From DASZTV01 sp036268405 (lineage in GTDB: Bacteria > Actinomycetota > Actinomycetes > JAFAQI01): a stretch of 64,000 nucleotides of DNA. Position numbers and translations under genes: made by a program. The stretch covers positions 24,260 to 88,259 of the forward strand of contig DATAUF010000121.1 of NCBI GenBank assembly GCA_036268405.1, written 5' to 3'. This document shows positions 50,091-60,117 of the stretch, one piece after another. How positions within the stretch are numbered: position 1 is the stretch's first letter; each line of letters starts with the position of its first letter. Below the pieces are notes generated by a model. That model did not search any database and was not told where the DNA came from. It saw only the letters and a program-made list of their open reading frames with translations.

Positions 50091-50851
50091 CAGACGCCTC
50101 CTCCGCTCATGATCCCGCCATCGATCGGCACCGTTTGGCCCGTTATCCAGCTTGCGTCGTCGGAGAGCAGAAACGTCGCGAGCTTCGCGGTGTCGGTCGG
50201 CGTGCCGAGTCGCTTCAACGGGTAGCGCGCGGCGGCGGCGGCTTCGTCGTTCTCATAAAGCGCGCGAGCGAACTGTGTCTTGACCACCGCGGGTGCGATG
50301 CCGTTGACCCGTACGCCGGGACCGAGCTCCTGGGCGAGCTGGCGGGTCATGTGGATCAGCGCCGCCTTGCTCGCGTTGTAGGCACCGAGGAACGGTCCGG
50401 GGACCAGCCCGCCGATCGACGCGACGTTGAGGACCGCGCCACCGTTGTCGCGCATCCACGCGGTCCAGGTGAGCTGGGTCCAGGCCAGTGCGGCGACGAC
50501 GTTGACCTCGAAGATCTTGCGGACGGCGCTCAGGTCCGCGTCGACCAACGGTCCGAAGTAGGGGTTCACCGCCGCGTTGTTGACCAGGTAGTCCACGCGG
50601 CCGAAAGCGGAGAGGGTGGCGTCCACCGCGGTGCGCTGGTGTTCGGCATCATCGGCGCTACCCCGGGCCGCGATCGCCCGCCCGCTGCCGTCGGGATCGA
50701 GCTCGGCTATCGCGGCGTCGAGCTCGTCGGGCTTGCGTGCGGTGATGCATACCGATGCGCCTCGGCTCACCAGGTCGGCAGCGATGCCCAGGCCGATGCC
50801 GCGAGTCGCGCCGGTCACGATCGCCGCGCGGCCGCTGAAGTCTTCTGACAT
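50090..50851 (-). CDS. Short-chain dehydrogenase/reductase
   Basis: A 253-residue classical SDR: TGATRGIGLGIAADL (about residues 11-25), LVNNAAVNP, catalytic Ser in NVASIGGL, YNASKAALIH with catalytic Tyr and Lys, and ITGQTVPIDGGIMSGGG at the end. ATG 50851 gives the standard N-terminus (SEDFSGRAAIVTGA); a start further upstream is possible. It is the first gene of the two-SDR unit. Confidence 0.92.
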   Translation of the reverse strand: MSEDFSGRAAIVTGATRGIGLGIAADLVSRGASVCITARKPDELDAAIAELDPDGSGRAIAARGSADDAEHQRTAVDATLSAFGRVDYLVNNAAVNPYFGPLVDADLSAVRKIFEVNVVAALAWTQLTWTAWMRDNGGAVLNVASIGGLVPGPFLGAYNASKAALIHMTRQLAQELGPGVRVNGIAPAVVKTQFARALYENDEAAAAARYPLKRLGTPTDTAKLATFLLSDDASWITGQTVPIDGGIMSGGGV

Positions 50852-50914
50852 GCGCGGAACGCTGCCACATCGATCTGCACAGGCCGATAGGCGGGTGGAC
50901 TTCTCCACAGGGCG

Positions 50915-50933
50915 GTTCCGGCCGGCGCGGAAC
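50915..50933. repeat. Inverted repeat and short direct repeats in the SDR/SSB divergent gap
   Basis: GTTCCG-GCCGGCG-CGGAAC is an inverted repeat with 6-bp arms. It is followed by two copies of GGTCAGC 13 bases apart. It is the only structured sequence in the 137-nt gap between the SDR and SSB genes; TTCTCCACA at 50901-50909 is a loose DnaA-box match. Possibly regulatory. Confidence 0.3.
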
Positions 50934-50988
50934 GGTCAGCGGTGACGGTCAGCCTGGCTCGACCACCTAGTGCGAAAGCGAGTCTCGG

Positions 50989-51411
50989 ATGGACACCTAC
51001 ATCACCGTGCAAGGCAACCTCACCGCCGACCCGGTTGGCCGAACGACCGCCAATGGCGCGGCGATGGTCAACTTCCGAGTCGCGTCGAACTCGCGACGAT
51101 TCGATCGCGCGACAGGCGAGTTCCGAGACGGCGACCCTATGTATATAGGTGTGACCTGCTGGCGCAACCTCGCCGGCAACGTCCTGGCCACTCTTCGCAA
51201 GGGCGACAGCGTTGTCGTCGTCGGCAAGCTGCTGATGCGCAGCTTTGAGGCCAAAGAGGGCGGTCAGCGAACCGTCTATGAGATCGATGCAGTCGGCGTC
51301 GGACCCGACCTCTGCCGCTGGCCGGCCGACCTGCGCCGACCAGGTCGACCGTCGGAACCAGTCGTCGAGAGTGCCGCCGAACCGGAACCGGCGGAGCAGG
51401 CCGCCGCCTGA
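50989..51411 (+). CDS. ssb: Single-stranded DNA-binding protein, short paralog
   Basis: A 140-residue OB-fold SSB: MDTYITVQGNLTADPVGR, VNFRVASNSRRFDRATGEF, GVTCWRNLAGNVLATLRKGD and VVVVGKLLMRSFEAKEGG. It ends in a Glu/Pro/Ala tail (EPEPAEQAAA) without the acidic DDDIPF-like tip that recruits repair proteins, so it is the SsbB-type second SSB rather than the essential replication protein. In streptomycetes and mycobacteria such paralogs act in competence- or segregation-related roles. Confidence 0.92.
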   Translation: MDTYITVQGNLTADPVGRTTANGAAMVNFRVASNSRRFDRATGEFRDGDPMYIGVTCWRNLAGNVLATLRKGDSVVVVGKLLMRSFEAKEGGQRTVYEIDAVGVGPDLCRWPADLRRPGRPSEPVVESAAEPEPAEQAAA

Positions 51412-51475
51412 TCCGTAGCCTGGTAGCGGGGCCGGCGTCCGCCGGCTCCTCTCTTGGGTGGCGGGCGGAGGACGT

Positions 51476-53152
<1,677 letters not shown>

Positions 53153-53164
53153 CCGAACTGCGCC

Positions 53165-53992
53165 GTGAGCACTCCCGCGCCCAACTGGGATCCAGCGCAA
53201 TACCTGCAGTACGCCGACGAGCGGTCGCGGCCGTTCGTGGATCTCGTGGCGCGGGTGCGCGCCGATGCGCCGTCACTGGTGGTCGATCTCGGATGTGGTC
53301 CCGGAACGCTCACGCGCACGCTCGTCGCCCGGTACCCCGACGCCGCTGTCGTCGGGGTCGACAGCTCAATGGAGATGATTGCCACCGCGTCCGCGGCAAA
53401 TGACGCTGCGGCCGCGCCATCCGAGGCTTTCGCTCGTTTGTCATACGTGTGCGCCGATTTGCGGGAATGGGCCCCCGACGGCGCACCCGAGGTCGTGGTC
53501 GCCAACGCGGTCCTGCAGTGGGCGCCGGACCACCTCGAGCTGATCGGCAGGATCGCGGGCTGGCTCGCGCCGGGAGGGGCGTTCGCGTTCCAGGTCCCGG
53601 CGAACTTCGACGCGCCGTCGCACACGGTGATCCGCGATCTGCGGATGTCGCGCCGCTGGCGCGACCGACTTGGTGAGGATGCCGACCGGCTGGCCGGCGT
53701 CGAGGAGCCCGCGACCTACCTGGCGACGCTTGAGGCCGCCGGGCTAGAGCCCGACGTCTGGCAGACGACGTACCTGCACCTGCTGCCCGGGGACGACCCG
53801 GTGCTCGAGTGGGTCAAGGGCACCGCGCTGCGGCCCGTGCTGACCGCGCTGCGGGACGACCCGGCCGCGACCGAGGAGTTCCTCGCCGAGTGCGGCGAGG
53901 CGTTGCGCGAGGCGTACCCGCGAAGCGCGGCTGGGACGGTGTTCCCATTCCGTCGCACGTTCGCGGTGGGACACGCGAGGACGGCTGCGTGA
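53165..53992 (+). CDS. tam: Trans-aconitate 2-methyltransferase-like SAM methyltransferase
   Basis: A 275-residue class I methyltransferase: N-terminal TPAPNWDPAQYLQYADERSR is the Tam hallmark, SAM motif I VVDLGCGPGTLTRTL (about residues 39-53), VVGVDSSMEMI, and VVVANAVLQWAPDHLE. Tam methylates trans-aconitate, an inhibitor of aconitase. It starts 12 nt after EttA and overlaps the protease gene (GTGA). Confidence 0.9.
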   Translation: MSTPAPNWDPAQYLQYADERSRPFVDLVARVRADAPSLVVDLGCGPGTLTRTLVARYPDAAVVGVDSSMEMIATASAANDAAAAPSEAFARLSYVCADLREWAPDGAPEVVVANAVLQWAPDHLELIGRIAGWLAPGGAFAFQVPANFDAPSHTVIRDLRMSRRWRDRLGEDADRLAGVEEPATYLATLEAAGLEPDVWQTTYLHLLPGDDPVLEWVKGTALRPVLTALRDDPAATEEFLAECGEALREAYPRSAAGTVFPFRRTFAVGHARTAA

Positions 53993-54822
53993 GGCTGAAG
54001 CTTGCCGTGGCCTGCCTGGTAGCCGCCGCGGCGGCCCCGCTGCTCGCACCGGCAGGAGCCGGTGCCGGCGTCGGCGCTCCCGCCGGCCGGCAGAGCCGGA
54101 GCAGTGACATCGCGATCGCGGGCGGCGACATCTACCTGTGGAGCAGCCACCGCGCCGACACCTCAGGAAGCGGATGCACGGTGTCCTTCGCCGTGAGGTC
54201 CGTGCGGACCGGCGCTCGTGGCGTTCTCACCGCGGGACATTGCGTCGCGACACTTGTCGGCGGTCCGGCCTATCTCGTCCACCAGACCGAACGGCTGGCC
54301 GGCGACGACACCGCACCCGGCGACCTGCTCGGTCGCGTCACGGCGTCGAAGTACCGGCTCGGCTCGGATGGCGACAGCGCGTTCGTCCAGCTCGCACCGC
54401 ACGTGACGACCGCGCCGTTGGTGTTCATCGGGGGACCTCGATCGCACTCGACGATGCCCGTCGCGGGCACGGGTCCGCTCGCGCCGGGCGTCAAGGTCTG
54501 CTACTCGGGGGCGGCGACTGGGGAGCATTGCGGCTTCACCGTCGTTGGCGGATCACAGACCGTGTCGTTCATCTCCGCGGGACACAGCCGGATCGACATC
54601 GGCAACGAGTGGCGAGCGACCGGCGCGGAGTGCACCTCGCGCAAGGGTGACTCCGGCTCGCCGGTGTACACCCGCGTCCACGGAGTGGCCTATGCCGTCG
54701 GGATCCTCTCCGGTGGACAGGCCAAGGCCGACAGCTGCCCGTTCTACTTCACGCCGGTCAGCCTGGCGCTCAAGCAGCTCGGGCTGAAGCTGATCAAGAC
54801 CGCGGCGCCTACTCAGAGTTGA
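53989..54822 (+). CDS. Secreted chymotrypsin-fold serine protease (S1 family)
   Basis: A 277-residue exported protease with signal peptide LKLAVACLVAAAAAPLLAPAGAGA. The triad is visible: His in VLTAGHCVA (about residue 84), Asp in DGDSAFVQL, Ser in RKGDSGSPVY (about 225). Cysteines in GCTVSF/AGHC, KVCYSGAATGEHC and ECTS/DSCP suggest three disulfides, as in streptogrisin/alpha-lytic proteases. It has no long propeptide, unlike those enzymes. The GTG overlaps the methyltransferase stop, an unexpected partner. Its 3' end overlaps the convergent globin gene by 14 nt. Confidence 0.87.
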   Translation: MRLKLAVACLVAAAAAPLLAPAGAGAGVGAPAGRQSRSSDIAIAGGDIYLWSSHRADTSGSGCTVSFAVRSVRTGARGVLTAGHCVATLVGGPAYLVHQTERLAGDDTAPGDLLGRVTASKYRLGSDGDSAFVQLAPHVTTAPLVFIGGPRSHSTMPVAGTGPLAPGVKVCYSGAATGEHCGFTVVGGSQTVSFISAGHSRIDIGNEWRATGAECTSRKGDSGSPVYTRVHGVAYAVGILSGGQAKADSCPFYFTPVSLALKQLGLKLIKTAAPTQS

Positions 54823-55237
54823 CGAGGACGTCCGCCGCGTTCGTCAGGTACGTCCAGATGGTGTGGTCGGCCTCTTCGGCGAGGCCGATGTCATCGAGCG
54901 CCGCCCGCATGTGCGTGAGCCAGTGATCGTGCGCCGCCGCGTCGATCCGGAACGCCACGTGCCGCGCGCGCAACCGCGGATGGCCTCGGGTCTCTGAGTA
55001 GGTCCGCGGTCCACCCCAATACTGCTCGAGGAACATCATCAGCCGCCGCGCGGCGCCGGCCCAGTCGTGATCGGGGTAGACCGCGACGAGCACCGGGTCC
55101 TGCGAGACCCGGGCGTAGAAGCTGCTGACCAGCCGCTCGAACGTGTCATGCCCGCCGACGGCGTCGTAGAAGGTGGCCGCCGAGTCGATGCCTTCGATGG
55201 AGATCGGCTGCGGGCCCGGAGGGTCCATCACGTGCAC
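54809..55237 (-). CDS. glbO: Truncated hemoglobin, group II (trHbO/GlbO)
   Basis: A 142-residue 2-on-2 globin: FYDAVGGHDTFERLVSSFYARV, split at the family's GG motif; AVYPDHDWAGAARRLMMFLEQYWGGP with the group II YWGGP; proximal His in RLRARHVAFRI (about residue 91); and W at the G8 position in HDHWLTHM. It binds O2/NO near the respiratory chain. GTG 55237 or ATG 55228 may start it. The neighbouring HNH gene is also next to glbO in many actinobacteria. Confidence 0.94.
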   Translation of the reverse strand: MHVMDPPGPQPISIEGIDSAATFYDAVGGHDTFERLVSSFYARVSQDPVLVAVYPDHDWAGAARRLMMFLEQYWGGPRTYSETRGHPRLRARHVAFRIDAAAHDHWLTHMRAALDDIGLAEEADHTIWTYLTNAADVLVNSE

Positions 55238-55329
55238 ATCACCCGTCCATTGTCATGCCGGACGCGATGAATGAGGGGCGCGACCGCGACCGGCTGGGTA
55301 CGCTGAGCCCAACTCTGTCGGAGGCCACG

Positions 55330-55875
55330 GTGGCTCATGCGCTCGTTCTCAACGCGTCGTACGAGCCGCTGTGCGTCGTGTCCCAGCGTCGCGCGGTCAT
55401 CCTCGTCCTGAGCGGCAAGGCGGTTGCCGTCGAGTCGGCGGAGGAGGAGCTGCACAGCGAGCGGCTCTCCCTGCGGGTCCCGCTGGTCGTGCGGCTCGCC
55501 CGGTTCGTGCGGGTGCCCTACCGCGGCGCGGTTCCCCTGACCCGCCGAGCGGTCTTCGCTCGTGACGGCGGCCGTTGCGTCTACTGCCTTGCGCCGGCGA
55601 CCAGCATCGACCACGTCATCCCGCGCAGCCGTGGCGGCTGCCACGTCTGGGAGAACGTCGTGTCGTGCTGCCGCCGCTGCAACCACGCCAAGGCCGACCG
55701 CGCAATCTCCGAGCTCGGTTGGCGGATGCCGCGCCAGCCGGCGGCGCCGACCGGTGTCGCGTGGCGGGTCCTCGGAACCGGTCGGATGAACCCGCAGTGG
55801 CGGCCGTACCTGCGCGACGACCTCTGTGACGCACTCGGTGCCGACGTCTACGACGCCGAGGCGGCAACTGCCTGA
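55330..55875 (+). CDS. HNH endonuclease
   Basis: A 181-residue HNH nuclease of the actinobacterial chromosomal type: AHALVLNASYEPLCVVSQRR at the N-terminus, then VFARDGGRCVYCLAPATSID, HVIPRSRGGCHVWENVVSCC, RRCNHAKADR (zinc CxxC pairs and the catalytic DH). GTG 55330 is chosen because CGGAGG ends 5 nt before it and TACGCT (55299-55304) supplies a -10. It is probably a stable resident gene rather than a mobile one, since such proteins are single-copy and syntenic in actinobacteria. Confidence 0.9.
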   Translation: MAHALVLNASYEPLCVVSQRRAVILVLSGKAVAVESAEEELHSERLSLRVPLVVRLARFVRVPYRGAVPLTRRAVFARDGGRCVYCLAPATSIDHVIPRSRGGCHVWENVVSCCRRCNHAKADRAISELGWRMPRQPAAPTGVAWRVLGTGRMNPQWRPYLRDDLCDALGADVYDAEAATA

Positions 55876-55911
55876 TCCGGCTGCGACCGGGCGAGCGTTA
55901 GGGTCCCCGAT

Positions 55912-56532
55912 ATGAAGGCTCGCGTCGCACTGCTTTCCCTGCTCGCATTCGTCGCTGCCGCGTGCAGCAACGGCTCGTCGGGAGGCGGGGACAACACGGC
56001 CGCGACCCCGCCACTGGACACTCCGACCGCCACCGCGTCGACCACGCCGTCGGCGACGCCGAGCGCCTCGCCGAAGCCGACGCCGTCGTTCTCCAGCACC
56101 GTCCAGGCCTCGCATCGTTGCCAGACCGCTCAGCTTTCGCTGTCGATCGGCCAGGGCCAAGGGGCCGCGGGCTCGACGATCGTGCCGATCGTGCTCACCA
56201 ACAAGGGCAGCGATGGCTGCACGTTGTTCGGACGGCCGGGTGTGTCCTTCCTGGACGCCAACGGGAACCAGCTCGGTGTGGGCGCGTCCTTCGGGGGGAG
56301 CGAACCCGCCACCGTCACGCTCGCGCCGAACGGCAGCGCGAACGCGTTGCTTCAGATGCCGGACCCGGGAAACTTCGCTCCGGCGGACTGCAACCAGGCG
56401 ATGTCGACACGACTTGCGGTGATTCCGCCCAACGACAAGACATCGCTGACGGTCGCCTATTCGACAGAGGTGTGTACGACGAAGCAGGGCGCGGCGAGCG
56501 TCAGCCCCGTTACTCCCGGCGCGGGCGAGTAA
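55912..56532 (+). CDS. DUF4232-containing lipoprotein
   Basis: A 206-residue predicted lipoprotein (LLAFVAAAC, lipid Cys near 18). A Thr/Pro/Ser/Ala-rich linker leads to a DUF4232 beta domain from about residue 65: LSLSIGQGQGAAGSTIVPIV, LTNKGSDGCTLFGRPGVSFL, AVIPPNDKTSLTVAYST. Cysteines HRCQT, DGCTL, ADCNQ and EVCTT likely form two disulfides. ATG is 7 nt after TAGGGT (55899-55904), a clear leaderless start. Function of DUF4232 is unknown. Confidence 0.88.
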   Translation: MKARVALLSLLAFVAAACSNGSSGGGDNTAATPPLDTPTATASTTPSATPSASPKPTPSFSSTVQASHRCQTAQLSLSIGQGQGAAGSTIVPIVLTNKGSDGCTLFGRPGVSFLDANGNQLGVGASFGGSEPATVTLAPNGSANALLQMPDPGNFAPADCNQAMSTRLAVIPPNDKTSLTVAYSTEVCTTKQGAASVSPVTPGAGE

Positions 56533-56535
56533 CGC

Positions 56536-57948
56536 ATGGGTGAGCTGCACGACCTGTCGCTGCTCGAGCAGGCCGCGGGGGTCCGGGACGGATCGCTCTC
56601 GCCGGTGGAGCTGGTCGAGCACTATCTCGAACGGATCGACCGGCTGAGCGACACTGTCGGCGCGTTCGTCACCGTCACCGCCGACAGCGCGCGTGCCGGT
56701 GCGCGTGCCGCCGAGCAGGCTGTCGCGGACGGTCGAGAGCTCCCGCCGCTGCACGGTGTGCCGACGGCCATCAAGGACCTCAACCTGGTTGCCGGAGTCC
56801 CGACCTACTTCGGGACGTCGGTGTGGCCGGGCCTCGATCTCGGAATCGATGACGCCGTCACCGCCAAGCTCAAGGCGGCGGGGCTGATCAGCCTCGGCAA
56901 GACCAACACGCCGGAGTTCGGCCTGCCCTGCTACACCGAGCCGGACAACGCACCGCCGGCGCGGACGCCGTGGGATCTCGAGCGCTCCGCCGGTGGCTCC
57001 AGCGGCGGAGCCGCAGCGGCTGTCGCGGCAGGACTCGTGCCGGCGGCGCAGGGCAGTGACGGCGGCGGGTCGATCCGGATCCCGGCGACCGTCTGTGGCT
57101 TGTTCGGGGTCAAGCCGTCGCGGGGCCGCGTCTCCAACGCGCCGATCTCCTCGGAGATCAGCGGGCTCGCGATCAACGGCCCACTGGCGCGGTCGGTGCG
57201 GGATGCGGCCGCGCTACTCGACGCGATGACCGGACCGGCCGCGAGCGACTGGCAATGGGCGCCGCCTCCGGCGAGGTCGTACCTGGCGACTTGTGACGAG
57301 CCGGCGGGACGCCTGCGGATCGGCCGGTTCGCAGCCCCGGTAATCGCCGACGCGACAGTGCACCCTGACTGTCTCGAGGCGTATGAGAGCGCCAGCGCGC
57401 TGCTCGCGGAGCTGGGTCACGAGGTCATCGACCACACCCCGACGTACACCCCGGAGCTGGTGCCGGCGTTCGAAGTCGTCTGGGCACAGGAGTTTCTTGC
57501 GCTGCCGCTCGAACCGGCCGATGAGGAGAAGGTCCGGCCGCTCACCCGGTGGATCCGCGACAACGGGCGTGGGGCGACGGCTGCGCAGTACTACGCAGCG
57601 CTCGCTGCGCTCCGGCAGGCGGCGCGCGTCGAGCTCGACGCGACGAGCGGTTTCGACGCGATCCTCACCCCGACGCTCGCCCAGCCGCCGGCGCTGGTCG
57701 GCGGCTTGCGCAACGACGATGACCCCGCGGCGGACTTCGAGGCGCAGAAGCGCTTCACGCCCTTCACCGCTCCCTACAACATGTCCGGTCAGCCCGCGGT
57801 CACGATCCCGTCGTACTGGTCCGCCGAAGGCCTGCCGATCGGAATCCAGCTCGTCGGACGACCGTACGGCGAGGAGACCCTCCTCCGGCTGTCCGCTCAG
57901 TTCGAGGAAGCCGCGCCCTGGTCGGGTCGCAGACCGGCTTGCTGGTAG
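56536..57948 (+). CDS. Amidase-signature family amidase
   Basis: A 470-residue amidase. The Ser-Ser-Lys triad is visible: Lys in PTAIKDLNLV (about residue 80), Ser in ERSAGGSSGGAAAAVAAG (about 155-157) and Ser in GSDGGGSIRIPAT (about 175-181). It hydrolyses an amide bond; it is not obviously a GatA (no gatB/C nearby). It begins 3 nt after the DUF4232 stop, so the two are probably co-transcribed. Confidence 0.92.
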   Translation: MGELHDLSLLEQAAGVRDGSLSPVELVEHYLERIDRLSDTVGAFVTVTADSARAGARAAEQAVADGRELPPLHGVPTAIKDLNLVAGVPTYFGTSVWPGLDLGIDDAVTAKLKAAGLISLGKTNTPEFGLPCYTEPDNAPPARTPWDLERSAGGSSGGAAAAVAAGLVPAAQGSDGGGSIRIPATVCGLFGVKPSRGRVSNAPISSEISGLAINGPLARSVRDAAALLDAMTGPAASDWQWAPPPARSYLATCDEPAGRLRIGRFAAPVIADATVHPDCLEAYESASALLAELGHEVIDHTPTYTPELVPAFEVVWAQEFLALPLEPADEEKVRPLTRWIRDNGRGATAAQYYAALAALRQAARVELDATSGFDAILTPTLAQPPALVGGLRNDDDPAADFEAQKRFTPFTAPYNMSGQPAVTIPSYWSAEGLPIGIQLVGRPYGEETLLRLSAQFEEAAPWSGRRPACW

Positions 57949-58009
57949 AGCAGGCGTGTCGACCCGCCTGCTGGCAGGCATCCGAAACCGATTCGATAAG
58001 TTCACCGTC

Positions 58010-58387
58010 GTGAGGAAACGCACTGCTGGTCGGCGCGCGCTCGCTCGCGTCGTGACGATCGCTGTCGGCGCCACGTTGCCGGTGCTCGCCGCGGCGGGAC
58101 CCGCGCTCGCGCTGAAGCGTGACGACGGCACCGCCGCCCACTACCCGTCGCTGGGCGCGGGGCTCACGATCCTGATCTTTGTCGTCATCCCGGTTGGGGT
58201 GTTCGCGATCATCTCGGCACTGGCCCTGCTCCCGTCGGCGCTGAGCAAGCCGCGCTACCGCCCGGGCAACGCCTGGGAGCACGGTTCGCGCTGGTTCGGG
58301 AAGCCCGTCGAGGGCGAAACCGTGACCGCAGACAGCAGCGCAGCACCAAGCACAAGCGCACGGGGTGGCGCAAGTGCCGAGTGGTGA
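58010..58387 (+). CDS. Small exported membrane protein
   Basis: A 125-residue protein: a signal-like segment (VVTIAVGATLPVLAAAGPALA), a short exterior part, a second helix (AGLTILIFVVIPVGVFAIISALALLP, split at residue 50-75) and a cytoplasmic tail rich in Ser/Ala. GTG 58010 is 7 nt after TAAGTT (57997-58002), a leaderless layout. Its end overlaps the DUF5130 gene by 23 nt. Function unknown; it is probably a partner of DUF5130. Confidence 0.72.
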   Translation: MRKRTAGRRALARVVTIAVGATLPVLAAAGPALALKRDDGTAAHYPSLGAGLTILIFVVIPVGVFAIISALALLPSALSKPRYRPGNAWEHGSRWFGKPVEGETVTADSSAAPSTSARGGASAEW

Positions 58388-58754
58388 GCCGTTCACCAAC
58401 GATCAGTACCGCGACATCGAGAAGGTGATCGCGGTCGCCAACTCTGAGACCGGCCTGTCCTACTCAGTGTTCGTGGGAGACGTCGAGGGCGACATCCGCG
58501 ACGCCGCGGAAACCAAGCACGCGGCGTTCGGAGCGGCCGCGCCCGAGACGGTGCTCGTCGTCGTGTCGCCAGGCGATCGGCTGCTCGAGATCGTGACCGG
58601 TGAGGCGGCCGCCCGCCGGCTCACCGACCGCGCGTGTGCCCTGGCGGCGCTGTCGATGACCACGTCGTTCGCGGGTGGCGACCTCCCGGGCGGGATCGTC
58701 ACCGGAGTGCGGATGCTCGCCGAGGCAGCCGGCCACCCGATCGGTTCGTACTAG
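58365..58754 (+). CDS. DUF5130 (TPM-like) family protein
   Basis: A 129-residue cytosolic protein: FTNDQYRDIEKVIAVANSET, LSYSVFVGDVEGDIRDAAE and RLLEIVTGEAAARRLTDRAC, the order seen in actinobacterial DUF5130 proteins, which look like the TPM_phosphatase fold. GTG at 58365 or 58374 starts it, inside the preceding gene. No catalytic evidence. Confidence 0.78.
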   Translation: MAQVPSGEPFTNDQYRDIEKVIAVANSETGLSYSVFVGDVEGDIRDAAETKHAAFGAAAPETVLVVVSPGDRLLEIVTGEAAARRLTDRACALAALSMTTSFAGGDLPGGIVTGVRMLAEAAGHPIGSY

Positions 58755-58808
58755 TCCGTACCGGCGCGGGTCCGATGAATCCGGCCGCGTCGATGTCAGT
58801 CTGGCTCG

Positions 58809-60074
58809 GTGAGTAGCGACACCTCCGATCGCCGGTCACCGATGCCGGTGCCTGCAGTGCTCGAGGACGTAGCCGGATGGGCCTGGCGGATCCTGGTGAT
58901 CGGTGCGCTGCTGTCCGTCGTGATCGGGCTGTTCGGCGTTCTGTACTTCGTCATGTTGCCGCTGTTCGCGGCGCTGTTCGCGACGTCGCTCGCGTACCCG
59001 TTCGTCAGCTGGCTGACGAGGAAGGGGATGCCGCGAGCACTCGCGACCTGGCTGACCGTGATCGTGGCGGCGATCATCGCTATTGGCGTGGGCATCTTCG
59101 TCATCGACCGCGCGGTCAGCCAGTACTCCGACCTGGTCGACCAGGTGAACACCGCGGTGCAGAAGTTCCAGCATTTCCTCACGGTCGACCTGCACGTCAA
59201 GAACTCCTCGACATCGAGCATCGAGAAGACGATCACCGACTATCTCAACGGCCACAAGTCCTCGGTCGCGTCCGGCGCGCTGTCGACGTTCACGACTGTC
59301 GGGGAGACCTTCGCCGGCTTCGTCCTGTGGTTCTTCATGACGTTCTTCCTGTTGTACGACGGCCACAACATCTGGAACTGGTTCATCGGCCTGCTGCCGC
59401 CCCGTGGCCGTGATCGCGCGGAGGCGGCGGGAGAGCAGGCGTGGAGCCGGCTGAGCGGCTTCGTCCACGGGACGTTCATCATCGCGCTGATCCACGCGGC
59501 GGTGGCCGCGATCGCGCTGAGTGCGATGGGCGTGCCCTTGGTCGCACCCCTGGCACTGCTCATCTTCGTTGGAAGCTTCCTGCCGATCGTCGGCTCGATC
59601 ATCTTCGGCGCGCTGGCCGTCGCGATCACCTTCGTCACCCAGGGCTGGGTGCTGGGCGTCGTGCTCATCGCGATCCTGATCGTCGACAACCAGGTCGAGG
59701 CGCACATCCTGCAGCCCTTCCTCGTCGGCCGCTACGTCCGGCTGCATCCACTCGCTATTGCCGTCTCGATCGCGTCCGGCACGGTGCTCGCGGGGATCTA
59801 CGGCGCGGTGCTCGCGGTGCCGGTGGTCGCTGTGACGTACGCAGTTCTGGTGTCGCTAGCGACCGGGGGTAAGCCGCCTCCGGAGATCGAGGCACCCGGG
59901 ATCGAGTCGCTGGGAGGCGACCCGCCGCAACCAAAGAAGACAGCCGCCAAGCGGACACCGGCCAAGAAGGCGCCCGCCAAGAAGACTTCAGCGAAGAAGG
60001 CGCCTGCAAAGAAGACGACGTCCGCCGGCGGTCCACGGAAGACCGCCGCTCGATCGGTATCCACAACGCGCTGA
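58809..60074 (+). CDS. AI-2E-family transporter with a histone H1-like tail
   Basis: A 421-residue membrane protein of the AI-2E (PerM/TqsA/UPF0118) family: eight helices, with LASYPF-type early motif (FATSLAYPFVSWLTRKG), FVLWFFMTFFLLYDG, and the conserved LIFVGSFLPIVGSIIFGA and VDNQVEAHILQPFLVGR. The last 55 residues are a basic tail of repeated KKxPAKK units (KRTPAKKAPAKKTSAKKAPA), resembling histone H1/HupB tails, which would be cytoplasmic. That addition is unusual for the family. GTG start; no RBS seen. Confidence 0.9.
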   Translation: MSSDTSDRRSPMPVPAVLEDVAGWAWRILVIGALLSVVIGLFGVLYFVMLPLFAALFATSLAYPFVSWLTRKGMPRALATWLTVIVAAIIAIGVGIFVIDRAVSQYSDLVDQVNTAVQKFQHFLTVDLHVKNSSTSSIEKTITDYLNGHKSSVASGALSTFTTVGETFAGFVLWFFMTFFLLYDGHNIWNWFIGLLPPRGRDRAEAAGEQAWSRLSGFVHGTFIIALIHAAVAAIALSAMGVPLVAPLALLIFVGSFLPIVGSIIFGALAVAITFVTQGWVLGVVLIAILIVDNQVEAHILQPFLVGRYVRLHPLAIAVSIASGTVLAGIYGAVLAVPVVAVTYAVLVSLATGGKPPPEIEAPGIESLGGDPPQPKKTAAKRTPAKKAPAKKTSAKKAPAKKTTSAGGPRKTAARSVSTTR

Positions 60075-60117
60075 ACCGGCGACCGCGGCTGTCGCAGGCC
60101 GCGACGACCGTGGTCGC

